Positions 34,106 through 44,204 of a stretch of 64,000 nt of DNA are shown piece by piece. The translations under genes were made by a program, and so were the position numbers. This DNA is from Bernardetia sp. (GTDB lineage: Bacteria; Bacteroidota; Bacteroidia; Cytophagales; Bernardetiaceae). The notes under the pieces are model-generated. The model made no database searches. It was not told where the DNA came from and saw nothing but the letters and a program-made list of their open reading frames with translations. Location: NCBI GenBank assembly GCA_020630575.1, contig JAHDBD010000009.1, forward strand, positions 100,632 through 164,631, given 5' to 3'. The stretch's first letter is position 1. Every line of letters starts with the position of its first letter.

Positions 34106-35725
34106 TTAATAGACATACCAATTTCCATCGTGATAATAACGATACAAAACAGGATTATGAATCGTATTTATTTCTAATTCATTCATTTCTTTTTCCCCTA
34201 CTTTCCATTGTTTACCAAAAGAAGTAATTTGTAACATTGCATCATGATTGAGCCATTTTGTATCTATATTTTTGATTTGAAGGTTTTGCATTTCCTTTTT
34301 TAGCTCGTCACTGCTAATAGTTTTACCTCCAACAATCCACCCCCATTCTCCCATTGTCAGCACTTGATTATGCATGGGAAGGGTTTTAAATCCTGCTGCT
34401 TGCATTGTTTTGTCGATACAATCAAAAGCCTTTGCTGCATAATAAGGACTTCCTGCTTGTGTGATAATTGTTCCTTTTGGTCGCAGATGTTGATAGCAAA
34501 GTTGATAGAACTCTAATGTATAAAGACGATTTACTTCAATTGTTTTTGGGTCTGGAAAATCTACAATCATGACATCATAAAAAACCATACTATCAGCTAA
34601 AAAATTAAAGGCATCATTGTTATAGACTTTTACACGCTCGTTATTTAGAGAGTTTTTGTTTACTTTTTTAAGAATAGGGTTTTCTTTTCCTAATTTTGTC
34701 ATAGAAGGATCTAAATCTACCAAGGTAATACTATTGACATTGTCATATTTCAAAACTTCTCTTGCAGCACAGCCATCTCCTCCACCCAAAATCAATACAT
34801 CTAATTTTCCTTCTTGTTTCTGACTTTTTCCAGAGTGTGTAGCAAGTTGCATAACTGGATGTACAAGTGGTTCGTGATATAGCCATTCATCAAATGTACT
34901 AAATTGAAGATGAGAATTTAAGTATAACCAATAATCATTTTTGTACTGAGTCATTACTATTTTTTGATAACGGCTTTGTTCGTCATATACAATTTTATCC
35001 TTGTAGCGTTTTTGCTCACCATACATAACGACAGGTTTTGCACCCACTAATCCAAAAATGATAACACCCAAAACAGCCAAACTTATTACTTTTAAATTTG
35101 CCTGCCAGCCTCCTGAAAAAAGAGGCTTTAAAGTAAAAAGAACTAAAACTCCCACCAAAAAATTAATGATTCCTAAAATAAAAGGCGTATAAGTCAGACC
35201 AATAAAAGGTAATCCAATAAATGCAAAAAATACTCCTCCTAACAAAGAACCATAATAATCCTTCTCCATCACTGAGGAAATATTAAAACGCAATTCTTCA
35301 TAATTTTCATTGATACGAGTAACTAAAGGAATTTCAAAACCAATCAAAAGACCTATCAAAATACTTAAAGTATAAATTACAAACCCTATCCATTCACTCA
35401 CAGAAGCAATTCCGTAGGTAAGCAACGAACAAAAGGAAACCAACAAAGATAATATTAGCTCACAAGCAATAAAGAGTTCGATAAGATTCTTCTTAAAAAA
35501 TTGGCTTAATCTGCTTCCTAAGCCCATCGAAAAAAGCATTACCGAAACAATAAGTGTAAACTGTTTGACAGAATCGCCCAAAAAATAAGTAGCCAAAGTA
35601 GATAAAATATATTCGGCTACAATTCCTGAAAGTCCTGTGGCAAAAAGAGCTACTTTGAGCGTACGAGAAGGAGTCCAAAAAGAAGCAAACGAAAACGAAG
35701 AAATACGGGGTTTATTTTTATCCAT
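34106..35725 (-). CDS. Membrane-embedded spermidine synthase-like protein
   Basis: A 539-residue fusion: about seven membrane helices (about residues 20-225), then a soluble aminopropyltransferase/methyltransferase fold. The latter has QSRYQKIVMTQYKN, HLQFSTFDEWLYHEPLVHP, the nucleotide-binding loop VLILGGGDGCAAREVLKY, VDLDPSMTKLG and DVMIVDFPDPKT, all as in SpeE (the family Asp-Ala-His motif reads YHEPLVHPV). The membrane-fused form is widespread in bacteria and usually annotated as polyamine aminopropyltransferase; its real substrate is uncertain. I start at MDKNKPRISSF (35725): a TACTTTTG -7 box overlaps the longer start at 35755. Confidence 0.85.
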   Translation of the reverse strand: MDKNKPRISSFSFASFWTPSRTLKVALFATGLSGIVAEYILSTLATYFLGDSVKQFTLIVSVMLFSMGLGSRLSQFFKKNLIELFIACELILSLLVSFCSLLTYGIASVSEWIGFVIYTLSILIGLLIGFEIPLVTRINENYEELRFNISSVMEKDYYGSLLGGVFFAFIGLPFIGLTYTPFILGIINFLVGVLVLFTLKPLFSGGWQANLKVISLAVLGVIIFGLVGAKPVVMYGEQKRYKDKIVYDEQSRYQKIVMTQYKNDYWLYLNSHLQFSTFDEWLYHEPLVHPVMQLATHSGKSQKQEGKLDVLILGGGDGCAAREVLKYDNVNSITLVDLDPSMTKLGKENPILKKVNKNSLNNERVKVYNNDAFNFLADSMVFYDVMIVDFPDPKTIEVNRLYTLEFYQLCYQHLRPKGTIITQAGSPYYAAKAFDCIDKTMQAAGFKTLPMHNQVLTMGEWGWIVGGKTISSDELKKEMQNLQIKNIDTKWLNHDAMLQITSFGKQWKVGEKEMNELEINTIHNPVLYRYYHDGNWYVY

Positions 35726-35755
35726 TGGTAATTTATGTATCAAACGAAACAGCAA

Positions 35756-36154
35756 AAGTATTCAAAGGTCTGAAAAATAAATTAGTTTCTAAAAAATCAT
35801 TTTTAGCTTTTTTCAAAAAGAAAAAGTTAATTCTCAAAAAAAACAATGATAATTTAATTTTATCTTTAAAAAATTCAACTATTATTACTATTGAAGTTCT
35901 AAAGTTAATATCTTTGTAAAATTATTTCAATATATTAGACGAAACAACTTAAAATGTTGATTTCAAAACTATTAAAAATAAGCCTCCTTATCTAATATTT
36001 CAATATTGTACTGATAATAAATAAGTCTCGTGCCTACCACATTTTGTTCTGTAAAAATATTAATCAACTTTTTATTGGTATCAGTTCAAAGTCTATTAAG
36101 AGCTCAAAATAACACACTCTATTTATAATATATATCACTTCAAATTAATACACA
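35756..36154. other. Intergenic region, divergent, before the subtilisin gene
   Basis: On the minus side the -7 box TACTTTTG (35760-35753) belongs to the spermidine synthase-like gene. On the plus side TATCTTTG (35909-35916) has a TTG only 15 bases upstream, so it is a doubtful promoter with a leader of 240 bases. No small gene or RNA was seen. Confidence 0.35.
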
Positions 36155-39106
36155 ATGCGTAGTATAATACATAATTATTTGGGATTTTGCTTACTTGGTT
36201 TATTTATGTTCTCTTCGAACATATTTATCCAAAAAGCTCATGCCCAGTTCTCTACTAAATCTAACTATAAACTTCCAAAAGGAGTTACAGAAAATGATAT
36301 TGAAGCAAACCGTGTTTGGTTTACATTAAAACCTGAATACAGAACAGCATTTCAGAGCAGTAATGCACTCTCTAGGCTTATTAACCAAAGAGCAAGTGCT
36401 AATGTAAACCAGCTTTTCCCACAAACAGAACATAGAAAACAACTTACCAAAACTAAAGCTAATAAAAACATTTCTGGAGTAGATATTTCCTTGATTTATC
36501 AAGTCAACTTAAAAGAAGAAGTTAATATTTTTGAAATGATTGATAAGCTAATGGCAACAGGAATGGTTCAGACAGCAGAGCCTATTCCTGTGAACAGGAT
36601 GTATTACACCCCTAATGATGCTAATATTGCTCAGCAAAACTATCTGTTTCGAATTAAAGCTTTTGAAGCATGGGATATTACAAAAGGAGATTCTACCGTT
36701 TTAGTGGGTATTGTTGATTCAGGTTTTGATTTTAATCATCCAGATTTAAAAGACAAAGTATATTACAATCAGAATGATCCTATTGATGGAATAGATAATG
36801 ATAATGACGGATATATTGACAATCATTATGGGTGGGATTTTGTTGGAGCAACAGCAGCTAGTAATTCCCAATTTGTTCAAGACAACAACCCTCAACTTTT
36901 TACATCAGGTGTAGACCATGGTATTTCAGTTGCAGGTTGTGCAGCAGCTTCAACTGATAATAATTTAGGTATTGCAGGTACAGGTTTTAATGTAAAAATT
37001 GTATCTACAAAACATAGTCCTGATGATAAAGTCAATGATTTAATCATATATGATGGATACAAAGGAATTGTTTATATGGCAGAAACAGGCGTAAAGATTA
37101 TTAATTGTTCTTGGGGTGGAAATACTTATAGTCAGATTGCATCAGACATTGTAAAAAGTGTAATTGAGGATTATGGATGTCTAATAATAGTGGCTGCAGG
37201 TAATGATGGAAAAAATTTAGCGCAGTTCCCAGCAAGTTATGAGGGTGTTTTGTCAGTAGGGTCAACAACTGCAACTGATAATATATCTAGCTTTACTAAT
37301 TATGATTATAGTGTAGATTTGGTTGCTCCTGGTAGTGATATTTATACAACTGTGCATAATAATGCAAATAATGGACAATATCAAAGTACATCTGGAACTT
37401 CTTTCGCTGCTCCTATTGTAGCAGGAGCAGCAGCACTTACTTGGTCGCATCGTCCAGAACTTACTCCTGTTCAGATAGGAGAACTTTTACGTATTACCTC
37501 TGATCCTCTTGGCAATGGATTTGATCCAAAATATAATGGCAAAACAGGACAGGGTCGTTTGAATATGAAACGTGCATTGACAGAATTTCCTGTGGCTGTA
37601 CGTATGAAAAAGATTGAGTTAGTGAGAGCTGAAGATGGTAAAATTCCTTATGCTGGGGATATAGCTGTTTTTAATGCTGAATTTTTTAGCTATTTAGCTC
37701 CTAGTGAATCTGATTTTAAAATCAAAATTGAAACTATTGATAATACCTTATCTATAATAGAAGGTGATGTTATTTATGAGGGTATAATGAATACAAATCA
37801 ATCTGTAACTACACAAAATCAAATCAAAGTACAGATTAGTCCTACTTTAGAAAAATTTGGTGTTGTTACATTACGTATTACTTATACTCAAGATGAATAT
37901 GAAGTACAAGAATTTGCTTCTTTTGTAGTCAATCCTGCCTTTGTTACTATCGATGAAAATAATATTACCACATCAGTAGATAGTAAAGGCACAATTGGAT
38001 GGCATGAAAAAACAAAAGATGCTCCAACTCAAATTGGAAATGGTTTTGTGTATCAAGGAATTGATATGCTTTATGAACTGGGTTTGATGTTTAGGTCTGG
38101 AAATAAATTATCAAATACAGTACGCTCTGTTGATGATATTTATGATGAAGATTTTAGAGTTATTACACCAATTGTAGCTTTACCGACAGATGAAAATGAA
38201 CCTGAAAAATCAGTTTGGCAAACCTCATTCAATGATAATGGAGCAGGAAGCTCAAAACTTTCTATAAATACAACTCAAAGTATACAAGTTTGGAATACGG
38301 ACGGGGCAGAAAACTTTATAATAGTAGAATATGTCTTTCAGAATATGACAACCCAAAATATTACTAATTTCTATGCTGGTTTGTATGGAGACTGGGATAT
38401 TGGAGGTGGAGATGAATCAGGTGACAATCAAGCTGTTTGGAAAGATAATCTAAATGCTGCCATTATTTCTGCAAAAAAACCTAATATACCTAGTGTAGGA
38501 GTGGGAGTATTAGATTTGTTTGCTACTGGTGTTACTTATTCCTTAATATCTAATGACCCTGCATATACAGGAACACCTTATGGAGTTTTTGATGGATTTA
38601 CAGATCAAGAGAAAAGAAGAGCTTTATTAGGTGATTCTAATAAAAGCATTGGAGTTACGACAGGAACAGATGTAAGTGCAACTATTTCAGCAGGTCCTTA
38701 TACAATTCCAGCAGGAGAAAGAATTGTTATTGCTTTGGTATTAGCAGCAGGAAATAATGAAGCTACTATCCAAGAAGCTATCACAAAAGCAAACGAACTC
38801 TATACACCTTCCATTGCAGTACAAGATGTGCAGCCAGTAGGAATTGAATATGAGAATGAGCTTACAAGAGCTATTCGTGTATTCCCAAATCCTACATCTA
38901 ATGAAGTAAATATTGATGTTAGTGCTTTAAATAGTAATCAACCTATTGAATTTACACTATTGAATATTTTAGGGCAACAAGTTCTTAAAACAACTCTTAC
39001 TAAAGAACAAACTACACTAAAAGTGGAAGCTTTTCCAGCAGGACAATATATTTTGAGATTTAATAATGGAACAACTGTAGGAACAAAAACCTTGATTATT
39101 AAATAA
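36155..39106 (+). CDS. Secreted subtilisin-like serine protease with type IX sorting domain
   Basis: A 983-residue exported S8 peptidase. Signal peptide to about residue 31 (KAHAQ), an inhibitor-like propeptide (about 32-160), then the catalytic domain with Asp188 in VGIVDSGFDFNHPDL, His255 in GVDHGISVAGCAA, the oxyanion Asn in VAAGNDGKNLA and Ser416 in TSGTSFAAPIVAG. The metal-like loop IDGIDNDNDGYIDN follows the Asp, as in Bacteroidota family members. After about 490 come beta-sandwich regions, and the final 75 residues (RVFPNPTSNEVNIDVSALN to TKTLIIK) are a T9SS type A sorting domain. It is probably degradative and either surface-bound or released. Single gene with a strong terminator. Confidence 0.94.
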   Translation: MRSIIHNYLGFCLLGLFMFSSNIFIQKAHAQFSTKSNYKLPKGVTENDIEANRVWFTLKPEYRTAFQSSNALSRLINQRASANVNQLFPQTEHRKQLTKTKANKNISGVDISLIYQVNLKEEVNIFEMIDKLMATGMVQTAEPIPVNRMYYTPNDANIAQQNYLFRIKAFEAWDITKGDSTVLVGIVDSGFDFNHPDLKDKVYYNQNDPIDGIDNDNDGYIDNHYGWDFVGATAASNSQFVQDNNPQLFTSGVDHGISVAGCAAASTDNNLGIAGTGFNVKIVSTKHSPDDKVNDLIIYDGYKGIVYMAETGVKIINCSWGGNTYSQIASDIVKSVIEDYGCLIIVAAGNDGKNLAQFPASYEGVLSVGSTTATDNISSFTNYDYSVDLVAPGSDIYTTVHNNANNGQYQSTSGTSFAAPIVAGAAALTWSHRPELTPVQIGELLRITSDPLGNGFDPKYNGKTGQGRLNMKRALTEFPVAVRMKKIELVRAEDGKIPYAGDIAVFNAEFFSYLAPSESDFKIKIETIDNTLSIIEGDVIYEGIMNTNQSVTTQNQIKVQISPTLEKFGVVTLRITYTQDEYEVQEFASFVVNPAFVTIDENNITTSVDSKGTIGWHEKTKDAPTQIGNGFVYQGIDMLYELGLMFRSGNKLSNTVRSVDDIYDEDFRVITPIVALPTDENEPEKSVWQTSFNDNGAGSSKLSINTTQSIQVWNTDGAENFIIVEYVFQNMTTQNITNFYAGLYGDWDIGGGDESGDNQAVWKDNLNAAIISAKKPNIPSVGVGVLDLFATGVTYSLISNDPAYTGTPYGVFDGFTDQEKRRALLGDSNKSIGVTTGTDVSATISAGPYTIPAGERIVIALVLAAGNNEATIQEAITKANELYTPSIAVQDVQPVGIEYENELTRAIRVFPNPTSNEVNIDVSALNSNQPIEFTLLNILGQQVLKTTLTKEQTTLKVEAFPAGQYILRFNNGTTVGTKTLIIK

Positions 39107-39130
39107 TTTATTAAACGCTGATAATCAAGC

Positions 39131-39168
39131 AAAAACACCTCATTTTGAGCTTAAATGAGGTGTTTTTT
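39131..39168. terminator. Terminator after the subtilisin gene
   Basis: AAAAACACCTCATTT / AAATGAGGTGTTTTTT with a short loop, 25 bases past the stop codon; A and T tracts on both sides. Confidence 0.88.
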
Positions 39169-39277
39169 GTGTTTATAAAATACTTAATTTCTAAAAACTG
39201 AAACAAAAATACAATATAGCCGTTCTTATACCTGAATCATTTTTTTATTTATTCAATTTTTTTAACCTTATTTTTTT

Positions 39278-39955
39278 ATGAAAACAATCACTAAATCATT
39301 TTCAAAATTTTTCTTTGCTCTTCTTCTTGTAGCAACTATTAGTTTCTCAATCAGTTTTTCGTCTTACGCACAAACTACTACTTCTTTAGGAATAAAAGGG
39401 GGGGTAAATATAGCCAACTTTAGAGGTGAAGATGTAAAAGATGCTGATAACAGAACAGCTTTCAATCTTGGTTTGGTTCTAAATTATAGTGTTGCAGAGA
39501 GTGTAGGGCTTTCTCTAGAAGCTGATTATTCTTCTCAAGGTGCTGTTAATAAAGGTAGCACTGTTAATATAGGAGGAGTCAATGTAACTACTGATGATGC
39601 TACTGTTAAGGTAGACTATTTACGTACAACCCTTCTATTTAATTACTATATGGGAAGTAGTGAGATGAATATTCGTCCAGAATTATTTGCTGGCCCTTAT
39701 TTAGGATTTTTACTTAATTCACAAGCTAAATCAGGAAGTGGTGATTTTGAAGATTATCCAGATGATACATTTAAAGGAACAGACTTTGGAGCAGCTTTTG
39801 GTGCTGGTCTACACATAAAGGTAGGAGAAAAAATGTGGTTAGTTCCAGATGTTCGTTATAACTTAGGTCTTTCAAATATTTATGATAGCGATAATATTAC
39901 AGCTCGTAATGGAGTATTATCTGTAAACTTAGGTCTTACTTTTCCTTTAAACTAA
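39278..39955 (+). CDS. PorT-family outer membrane beta-barrel protein
   Basis: A 225-residue protein with a signal peptide ending SSYAQ (about residue 31) and a mature part of alternating amphipathic strands typical of an eight-stranded outer-membrane barrel: TTSLGIKGGVNIANFRGED, NLGLVLNYSVAESVGLSLEA, VDYLRTTLLFNYYMG and a last strand SVNLGLTFPLN ending close to Phe/Leu. The pattern KGGVN(I/L)A at the start is common in the PorT/OmpW-like family of Bacteroidota. A function beyond an outer-membrane barrel cannot be given. It is transcribed alone and ends at a bidirectional terminator. Confidence 0.8.
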   Translation: MKTITKSFSKFFFALLLVATISFSISFSSYAQTTTSLGIKGGVNIANFRGEDVKDADNRTAFNLGLVLNYSVAESVGLSLEADYSSQGAVNKGSTVNIGGVNVTTDDATVKVDYLRTTLLFNYYMGSSEMNIRPELFAGPYLGFLLNSQAKSGSGDFEDYPDDTFKGTDFGAAFGAGLHIKVGEKMWLVPDVRYNLGLSNIYDSDNITARNGVLSVNLGLTFPLN

Positions 39956-39989
39956 ATCAGTCAATCTAGGAAAACAGAAAGAAAATAAT

Positions 39990-40043
39990 AAAAAACTCTT
40001 CATAATTATATCATTTACTGATTAATTATGAAGAGTTTTTTTA
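39990..40043. terminator. Bidirectional terminator, beta-barrel gene / OmpA fusion gene
   Basis: AAAACTCTTCATAATTA / TAATTATGAAGAGTTTT, a stem of about 16 bp, flanked by A and T tracts, between convergent genes. Confidence 0.88.
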
Positions 40044-40064
40044 TTTAAAAAGTTTATAACAAAA

Positions 40065-41636
40065 TTATTCTACATCTAGAATTTTCATTTCTACTCTTCT
40101 ATTTACTCCAGAATTAGAATTAACAAGAGGTTTTGTTCCTCCATAAGCTCTCTTTTCTATTCTTGAAGTATCAATTCCTCTATCTGTCAAATATCTATAT
40201 ACAGTTTCTACACGCTGGCGAGATAAGTCTAATTGTTGTTTCGCTATTCTGGCATAACTTGGATGTGCAGGGTGAGGATCTTTATCAGTATGTCCTGCAA
40301 TTTCTATTCTTACTTTTGGGTTTTCCTTCATAAAATCAACTAAAGCCTGTACACCTTCTGCATTATTAAGAGAATAACTTTTGATATTAAATTCGATATT
40401 TTCTAAGCTAATAGCTTCTCCTTTTTTAATCTCTTTTTGATTAAAAAAAACTTTCGGAACTTCTATTTTAGGAAGTTCGATAGTTGGTTTTACTATTTCC
40501 TTTTCTACTTTTATTTCAGGTTCTTTTTTCACTTCTACTAAAGCAATTACTTCTTTTACTTCTTCTTTTATAGGTTCAATTTCAGCTTCTTTCGGAATTT
40601 CTATTTTTTTGAATTGCATTTTAAATAGTCCTTCTCGTGGAGTTCCTAGCCAAATATCACCATTAATATCATAAGCTAATGCTGTTACAGCACTTACAAC
40701 CAAACCAGAGTCTTGATCATAAAAAATAGGGTCTTCTTCTTTAGCAAATTTAATAACTCCTTTGACACCTGCTATCCAAACATTTTCATTTGGTGTAACC
40801 AAAACATCATTAAATCTAAAAAACTTAGACTTTGTAACCCTCTTGGACATTTGAAACATTTCTTGATTACACACCAAAAATTGCTTTCCTTTACGATTAA
40901 GAGCTGTTACACACAAATTCCCATCAGGTTTTAAATCAATATGGAGAATATTGTCATAGCCATAGCCATCATTAGTTACATCAAAAGCATCCTTAAATTT
41001 TCCATTTTGAATATTGAACATTCCTGCACTTGTTCCTACCCAAACAACATCATTATTATCTACTGTTACAGCATTAATTGCATCACTAGGAATATTTGGC
41101 TCAATTTCTCTATTATAAATTGTTTTCTTATTATTTGCTGCAATATGCCAAAGTCCACCTTGTGCAGTAGCAATCCATTTTCCTCCTTTCGAATCTACGT
41201 CAATTGCATTAATATAAAAACTCTTATTACTAAAAGTCGGTATTTCTGTATGCCAAATATACTCTCCATACGCATCTAAATTGACAACACTTACAATATC
41301 ATTCGAAAAAGTACCAAGCCAAATTGTTCCTTTTTTATCGAAACGAATCGAACTTACTTTGTCTATCAAAGAGTCATATTTATCTGATCTATTAAATGTT
41401 CGGACAGTAGAATCAGCATAAAAAGCAACCAAACCATTTTCGGTAGCTATCCATTTTGTATCATTACCATCAATGGCGATAGAATTGATTTGTCCTTCTG
41501 GAAAACCTACTCTGTCTTTACTAATATTTCTAAACTCTACTTTTTCTATTACTTCTGCTGTTTCTGTGTTTTGAGCAAATGAAGTAATTGAGAAAAGGAG
41601 TAAAAATAAGGTAATGAATAAACTATTTTGTTTCAT
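40065..41636 (-). CDS. Propeller-OmpA fusion protein
   Basis: A 523-residue exported protein. The signal peptide ends ITSFAQ (about residue 22). Residues about 35-330 contain repeated blades of the two-component-regulator propeller type: INSIAIDGNDTKWIATENGL, IDVDSKGGKWIATAQGGLWH, VTVDNNDVVWVGTSAGMF and LAYDINGDIWLGTPREGLF. A Glu/Lys/Val-rich linker (about 335-395) leads to an OmpA peptidoglycan-binding domain (about 400-523) with IEIAGHTDKDPHPAH, LSRQRVETVYRYLTDRGID and GVNRRVEMKI. So it probably tethers a beta-propeller to the cell wall from the outer membrane side. An exported gene follows upstream (41710) on the same strand with a 73-base gap. Confidence 0.85.
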   Translation of the reverse strand: MKQNSLFITLFLLLFSITSFAQNTETAEVIEKVEFRNISKDRVGFPEGQINSIAIDGNDTKWIATENGLVAFYADSTVRTFNRSDKYDSLIDKVSSIRFDKKGTIWLGTFSNDIVSVVNLDAYGEYIWHTEIPTFSNKSFYINAIDVDSKGGKWIATAQGGLWHIAANNKKTIYNREIEPNIPSDAINAVTVDNNDVVWVGTSAGMFNIQNGKFKDAFDVTNDGYGYDNILHIDLKPDGNLCVTALNRKGKQFLVCNQEMFQMSKRVTKSKFFRFNDVLVTPNENVWIAGVKGVIKFAKEEDPIFYDQDSGLVVSAVTALAYDINGDIWLGTPREGLFKMQFKKIEIPKEAEIEPIKEEVKEVIALVEVKKEPEIKVEKEIVKPTIELPKIEVPKVFFNQKEIKKGEAISLENIEFNIKSYSLNNAEGVQALVDFMKENPKVRIEIAGHTDKDPHPAHPSYARIAKQQLDLSRQRVETVYRYLTDRGIDTSRIEKRAYGGTKPLVNSNSGVNRRVEMKILDVE

Positions 41637-41709
41637 AATTAGTGAGTTGAAGATTTTATTTTTTTGATAGAATATTTAAGATTTGTTCTTAACTATTTTT
41701 TGAAGTCTT

Positions 41710-42846
41710 TTATTGAACCAATATACAACGCACTTGATTAGTAAAATGAATTGGAATATCGTCAGTAGAAAGATCATCTAATTTTCCTGCATCATAAATT
41801 CCGTGTTTTTCAATACTCATTCCACCTCCTTCTTCACATTCTCCATAATGAATAGCGTTTTTAATCTGTTTTTCTGATGCCTGTGTTGAAAAAATAAGAT
41901 TTTTATTATAAAAATAAAGTCCACTTACCCACTTATTAAAGACAACACTTGATTTTTCTTCCGAATAAACCATTATTTCAAAAGAAGAGTCTACTCCAGT
42001 TCCTTCCAAAACAACATATTTTCCTTTCAAACCAATTAAGGAAACATAACCTTCAACCTCAAAAGAAAAACCGTCAAAGGGAGTAAGCATGCCAGAAACA
42101 ACTGTTTTTTCAGTTTCAGCTTTGTACTCTACTCTAATGTGTCTTTCTAATTCTTCTTCTTCTTCAAAATTCCCAAAACTATATTCTTTTGAATCTCCTT
42201 TTATATTCACACTTTTTGGAAGCTCTGAACTATAGATAAAATTAGATTCTCTTTGCATAAACAATGGCTTAAACAAGTTTGCTTCTGCTACTAATTTTGG
42301 TTTTAAAAAATTAATCATTTCTGTTTTTGTAAGAAAATAAGGAAAGCCAATTTCGTCTTGTATTGCTCCTTTTGCTACCGATTGAGCTTCAAACTGTTTC
42401 GCTCCTTTTTCTTTTTTGCTAATTTTATGATACCATTCTTGTCCTTCTTTTACTACTATTTCTTGTCTGAAGTTAGCATACTCCTGATAATTTGTTTCAT
42501 AATTGATAAATACCAAATTTCCATCAAAATCCATGTAATAGATTACTTTCCAATCTGGCAATTTTCTTTCCTCTGAATAGCGAGAAATACGTATAGAAAT
42601 AGGATTATTAAAGTCTCCTTCTTTTTTTCTTGACGTTGGAAAACGAAAATAAACTTTATATTTTTCTCCATATTCGTTTTGATAAATATATGATTTATTA
42701 TTTGAAGGACGAAGGTCTTCTATATCCCCCTTCCACATCCAGTCTTGAACTTCTTTTGGAAAGTCTGTTTGAGCAAAAAGAGAAGAAAAACAGAAAAAGG
42801 AAATAGTCAACAAAAGAAGTTGTAATGATAATTTTTGAGTATTCAT
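41710..42846 (-). CDS. Hypothetical exported protein
   Basis: A 378-residue protein with a signal peptide (LSLQLLLLTISFFCFSSLF, cleaved near AQTDFP at about residue 26). The mature part is rich in Glu, Lys and aromatic residues. It has a region with YKVYFRFPTSRKKEGDFNN and a beta-rich C-terminal half, then a Cys-containing segment HYGECEEGGGMSIEKHGIYD and a final IPIHFTNQVRCILVQ; the two Cys could form a disulfide. No family was recognised. It is first of a probable two-gene unit with the propeller-OmpA gene, so it may act with it in the envelope. Confidence 0.65.
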   Translation of the reverse strand: MNTQKLSLQLLLLTISFFCFSSLFAQTDFPKEVQDWMWKGDIEDLRPSNNKSYIYQNEYGEKYKVYFRFPTSRKKEGDFNNPISIRISRYSEERKLPDWKVIYYMDFDGNLVFINYETNYQEYANFRQEIVVKEGQEWYHKISKKEKGAKQFEAQSVAKGAIQDEIGFPYFLTKTEMINFLKPKLVAEANLFKPLFMQRESNFIYSSELPKSVNIKGDSKEYSFGNFEEEEELERHIRVEYKAETEKTVVSGMLTPFDGFSFEVEGYVSLIGLKGKYVVLEGTGVDSSFEIMVYSEEKSSVVFNKWVSGLYFYNKNLIFSTQASEKQIKNAIHYGECEEGGGMSIEKHGIYDAGKLDDLSTDDIPIHFTNQVRCILVQ

Positions 42847-42941
42847 GCAGATTTGATTTCTATGTATGTTCTGATTGAATTTAAAACTAAATAATACTCA
42901 TGATTTATGCCACTTTATTCTTAAAATAATAATTACAACTT

Positions 42942-44054
42942 CTATTTCAACAACCATTTATTAATTCTAAGTATTTTATCCAGTTCTTTTCCAGTAAATA
43001 AATATTCAGTAAACTCACTAGCAAAATAAGGAATCATGGAAACTCCTTTTGCACCAAAACCATTAAAAATACTCATTTGAGGATAATCTTTGTGTGTTCC
43101 CATAAGTGGATAGCGTGTGCGTGTGGATGGGCGAATGCCTGCTTCTTGTTTTGTAATTTTATAGGACAGCTTCAAAACAGCTTCAAGTTTGGTTTCAATC
43201 TCATCTTTAGCTTCTTTAGTAGGTTCTAATGTCAAATCATCATGATTATAAGTAGAACCTGTACGAAAAGTTGTTGCAAAAGTCTCTATTGCTTTGTTAT
43301 TCAAATAATTCTGAAAAGGAACAAGCCAACAGCCTTTATTAAGAATAATTTGGTTCAATTTTTCAATTATTTTTTCATCTTTATTAAAATCAATGTGCAA
43401 AATTTCGCCTTTTGCTGGTAGAATAGGCAGTTTATTGAAAAATGGGTTTGTTTTATCAGCTGCACCTCTACAAAAAACAATATGATTAGCTTTAATATCT
43501 TGATAAGCTACTTTTTCATTTTCACTATCCTTATTTAATATCAATTCATCAAAATCAAATAACCTTTCTTGATAAGCATTTTTTTCTATCAAATATTTTT
43601 TGATAACTTCCAAAAAAATATCTGTTCTAAGATGTCCTCCATTTTTTATTAAAAGTCCACCTAACGGATCATTTACATTTTCTTCTAGAAAACGACTTTT
43701 AGGATAAATTACTTCTTCAGTTGCTTTATCTTCTTGTGCTGACCAATCCTGTTGTTGTTCTAAAGTTTGAAAAGGGCGATAAATAGGTGTTTGGAAAAAG
43801 AATTTTTGGTTGAATTGTTTTTCTAATTTTGGATAAAAATCATTTAGAAAAGTAAATAATTCTTTGCTCTTCCACGTTCTGACAAGATTTCTTCCTGTAA
43901 TGGGATTACAAATTCCTGCTGCTATTTTCGAACAATTTTGTAGTTTAGGCTCATCCAAAACCATTACCTTTTTTCCTTTTTCAAGAAGAGTATATGCTAA
44001 AATAGAACCAGCCAAGCCTTGTCCGATAATTAAATAATCAAATTCGTTTTTCAT
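42942..44054 (-). CDS. FAD-dependent oxidoreductase of the DAO family
   Basis: A 370-residue flavoprotein. The N-terminal Rossmann motif is YLIIGQGLAGSILAYTLLE (about 7-25, GxGxxG), followed by VMVLDE with the ribose-binding acid. The family pattern IAAGICNPITGRNLVRTWKS and the C-terminal FAD loop KQEAGIRPSTRTRYPLMGTH and FNGFGAKGVSMIP are as in D-amino acid/glycine oxidase-like proteins and the oxidoreductase half of MnmC. Which amine it oxidises is unknown; it lacks the methyltransferase half of bifunctional MnmC. It is predicted cytosolic. It is flanked by unrelated genes on the same strand with gaps of about 100-150 bases. Confidence 0.85.
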   Translation of the reverse strand: MKNEFDYLIIGQGLAGSILAYTLLEKGKKVMVLDEPKLQNCSKIAAGICNPITGRNLVRTWKSKELFTFLNDFYPKLEKQFNQKFFFQTPIYRPFQTLEQQQDWSAQEDKATEEVIYPKSRFLEENVNDPLGGLLIKNGGHLRTDIFLEVIKKYLIEKNAYQERLFDFDELILNKDSENEKVAYQDIKANHIVFCRGAADKTNPFFNKLPILPAKGEILHIDFNKDEKIIEKLNQIILNKGCWLVPFQNYLNNKAIETFATTFRTGSTYNHDDLTLEPTKEAKDEIETKLEAVLKLSYKITKQEAGIRPSTRTRYPLMGTHKDYPQMSIFNGFGAKGVSMIPYFASEFTEYLFTGKELDKILRINKWLLK

Positions 44055-44129
44055 TTTTAAATACTATTTCTTGTAACTTATTAGTAAGTAGTTTTTATGA
44101 TATGAAGATAGATACAACTTCATTTTTTT

Positions 44130-44167
44130 AATAAAAAATGTCTGATACCATAAAAATGTATCAGACA
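44130..44167 (-). terminator. Terminator of the thioredoxin-like lipoprotein gene
   Basis: TGTCTGATAC / GTATCAGACA, 10-bp perfect stem, on the minus strand followed by TTTTTTATT, 38 bases past the stop codon. Confidence 0.85.
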
Positions 44168-44204
44168 ATTTTCTACTATTTTGAAGTGTATCTATAGTTT
44201 GGAT

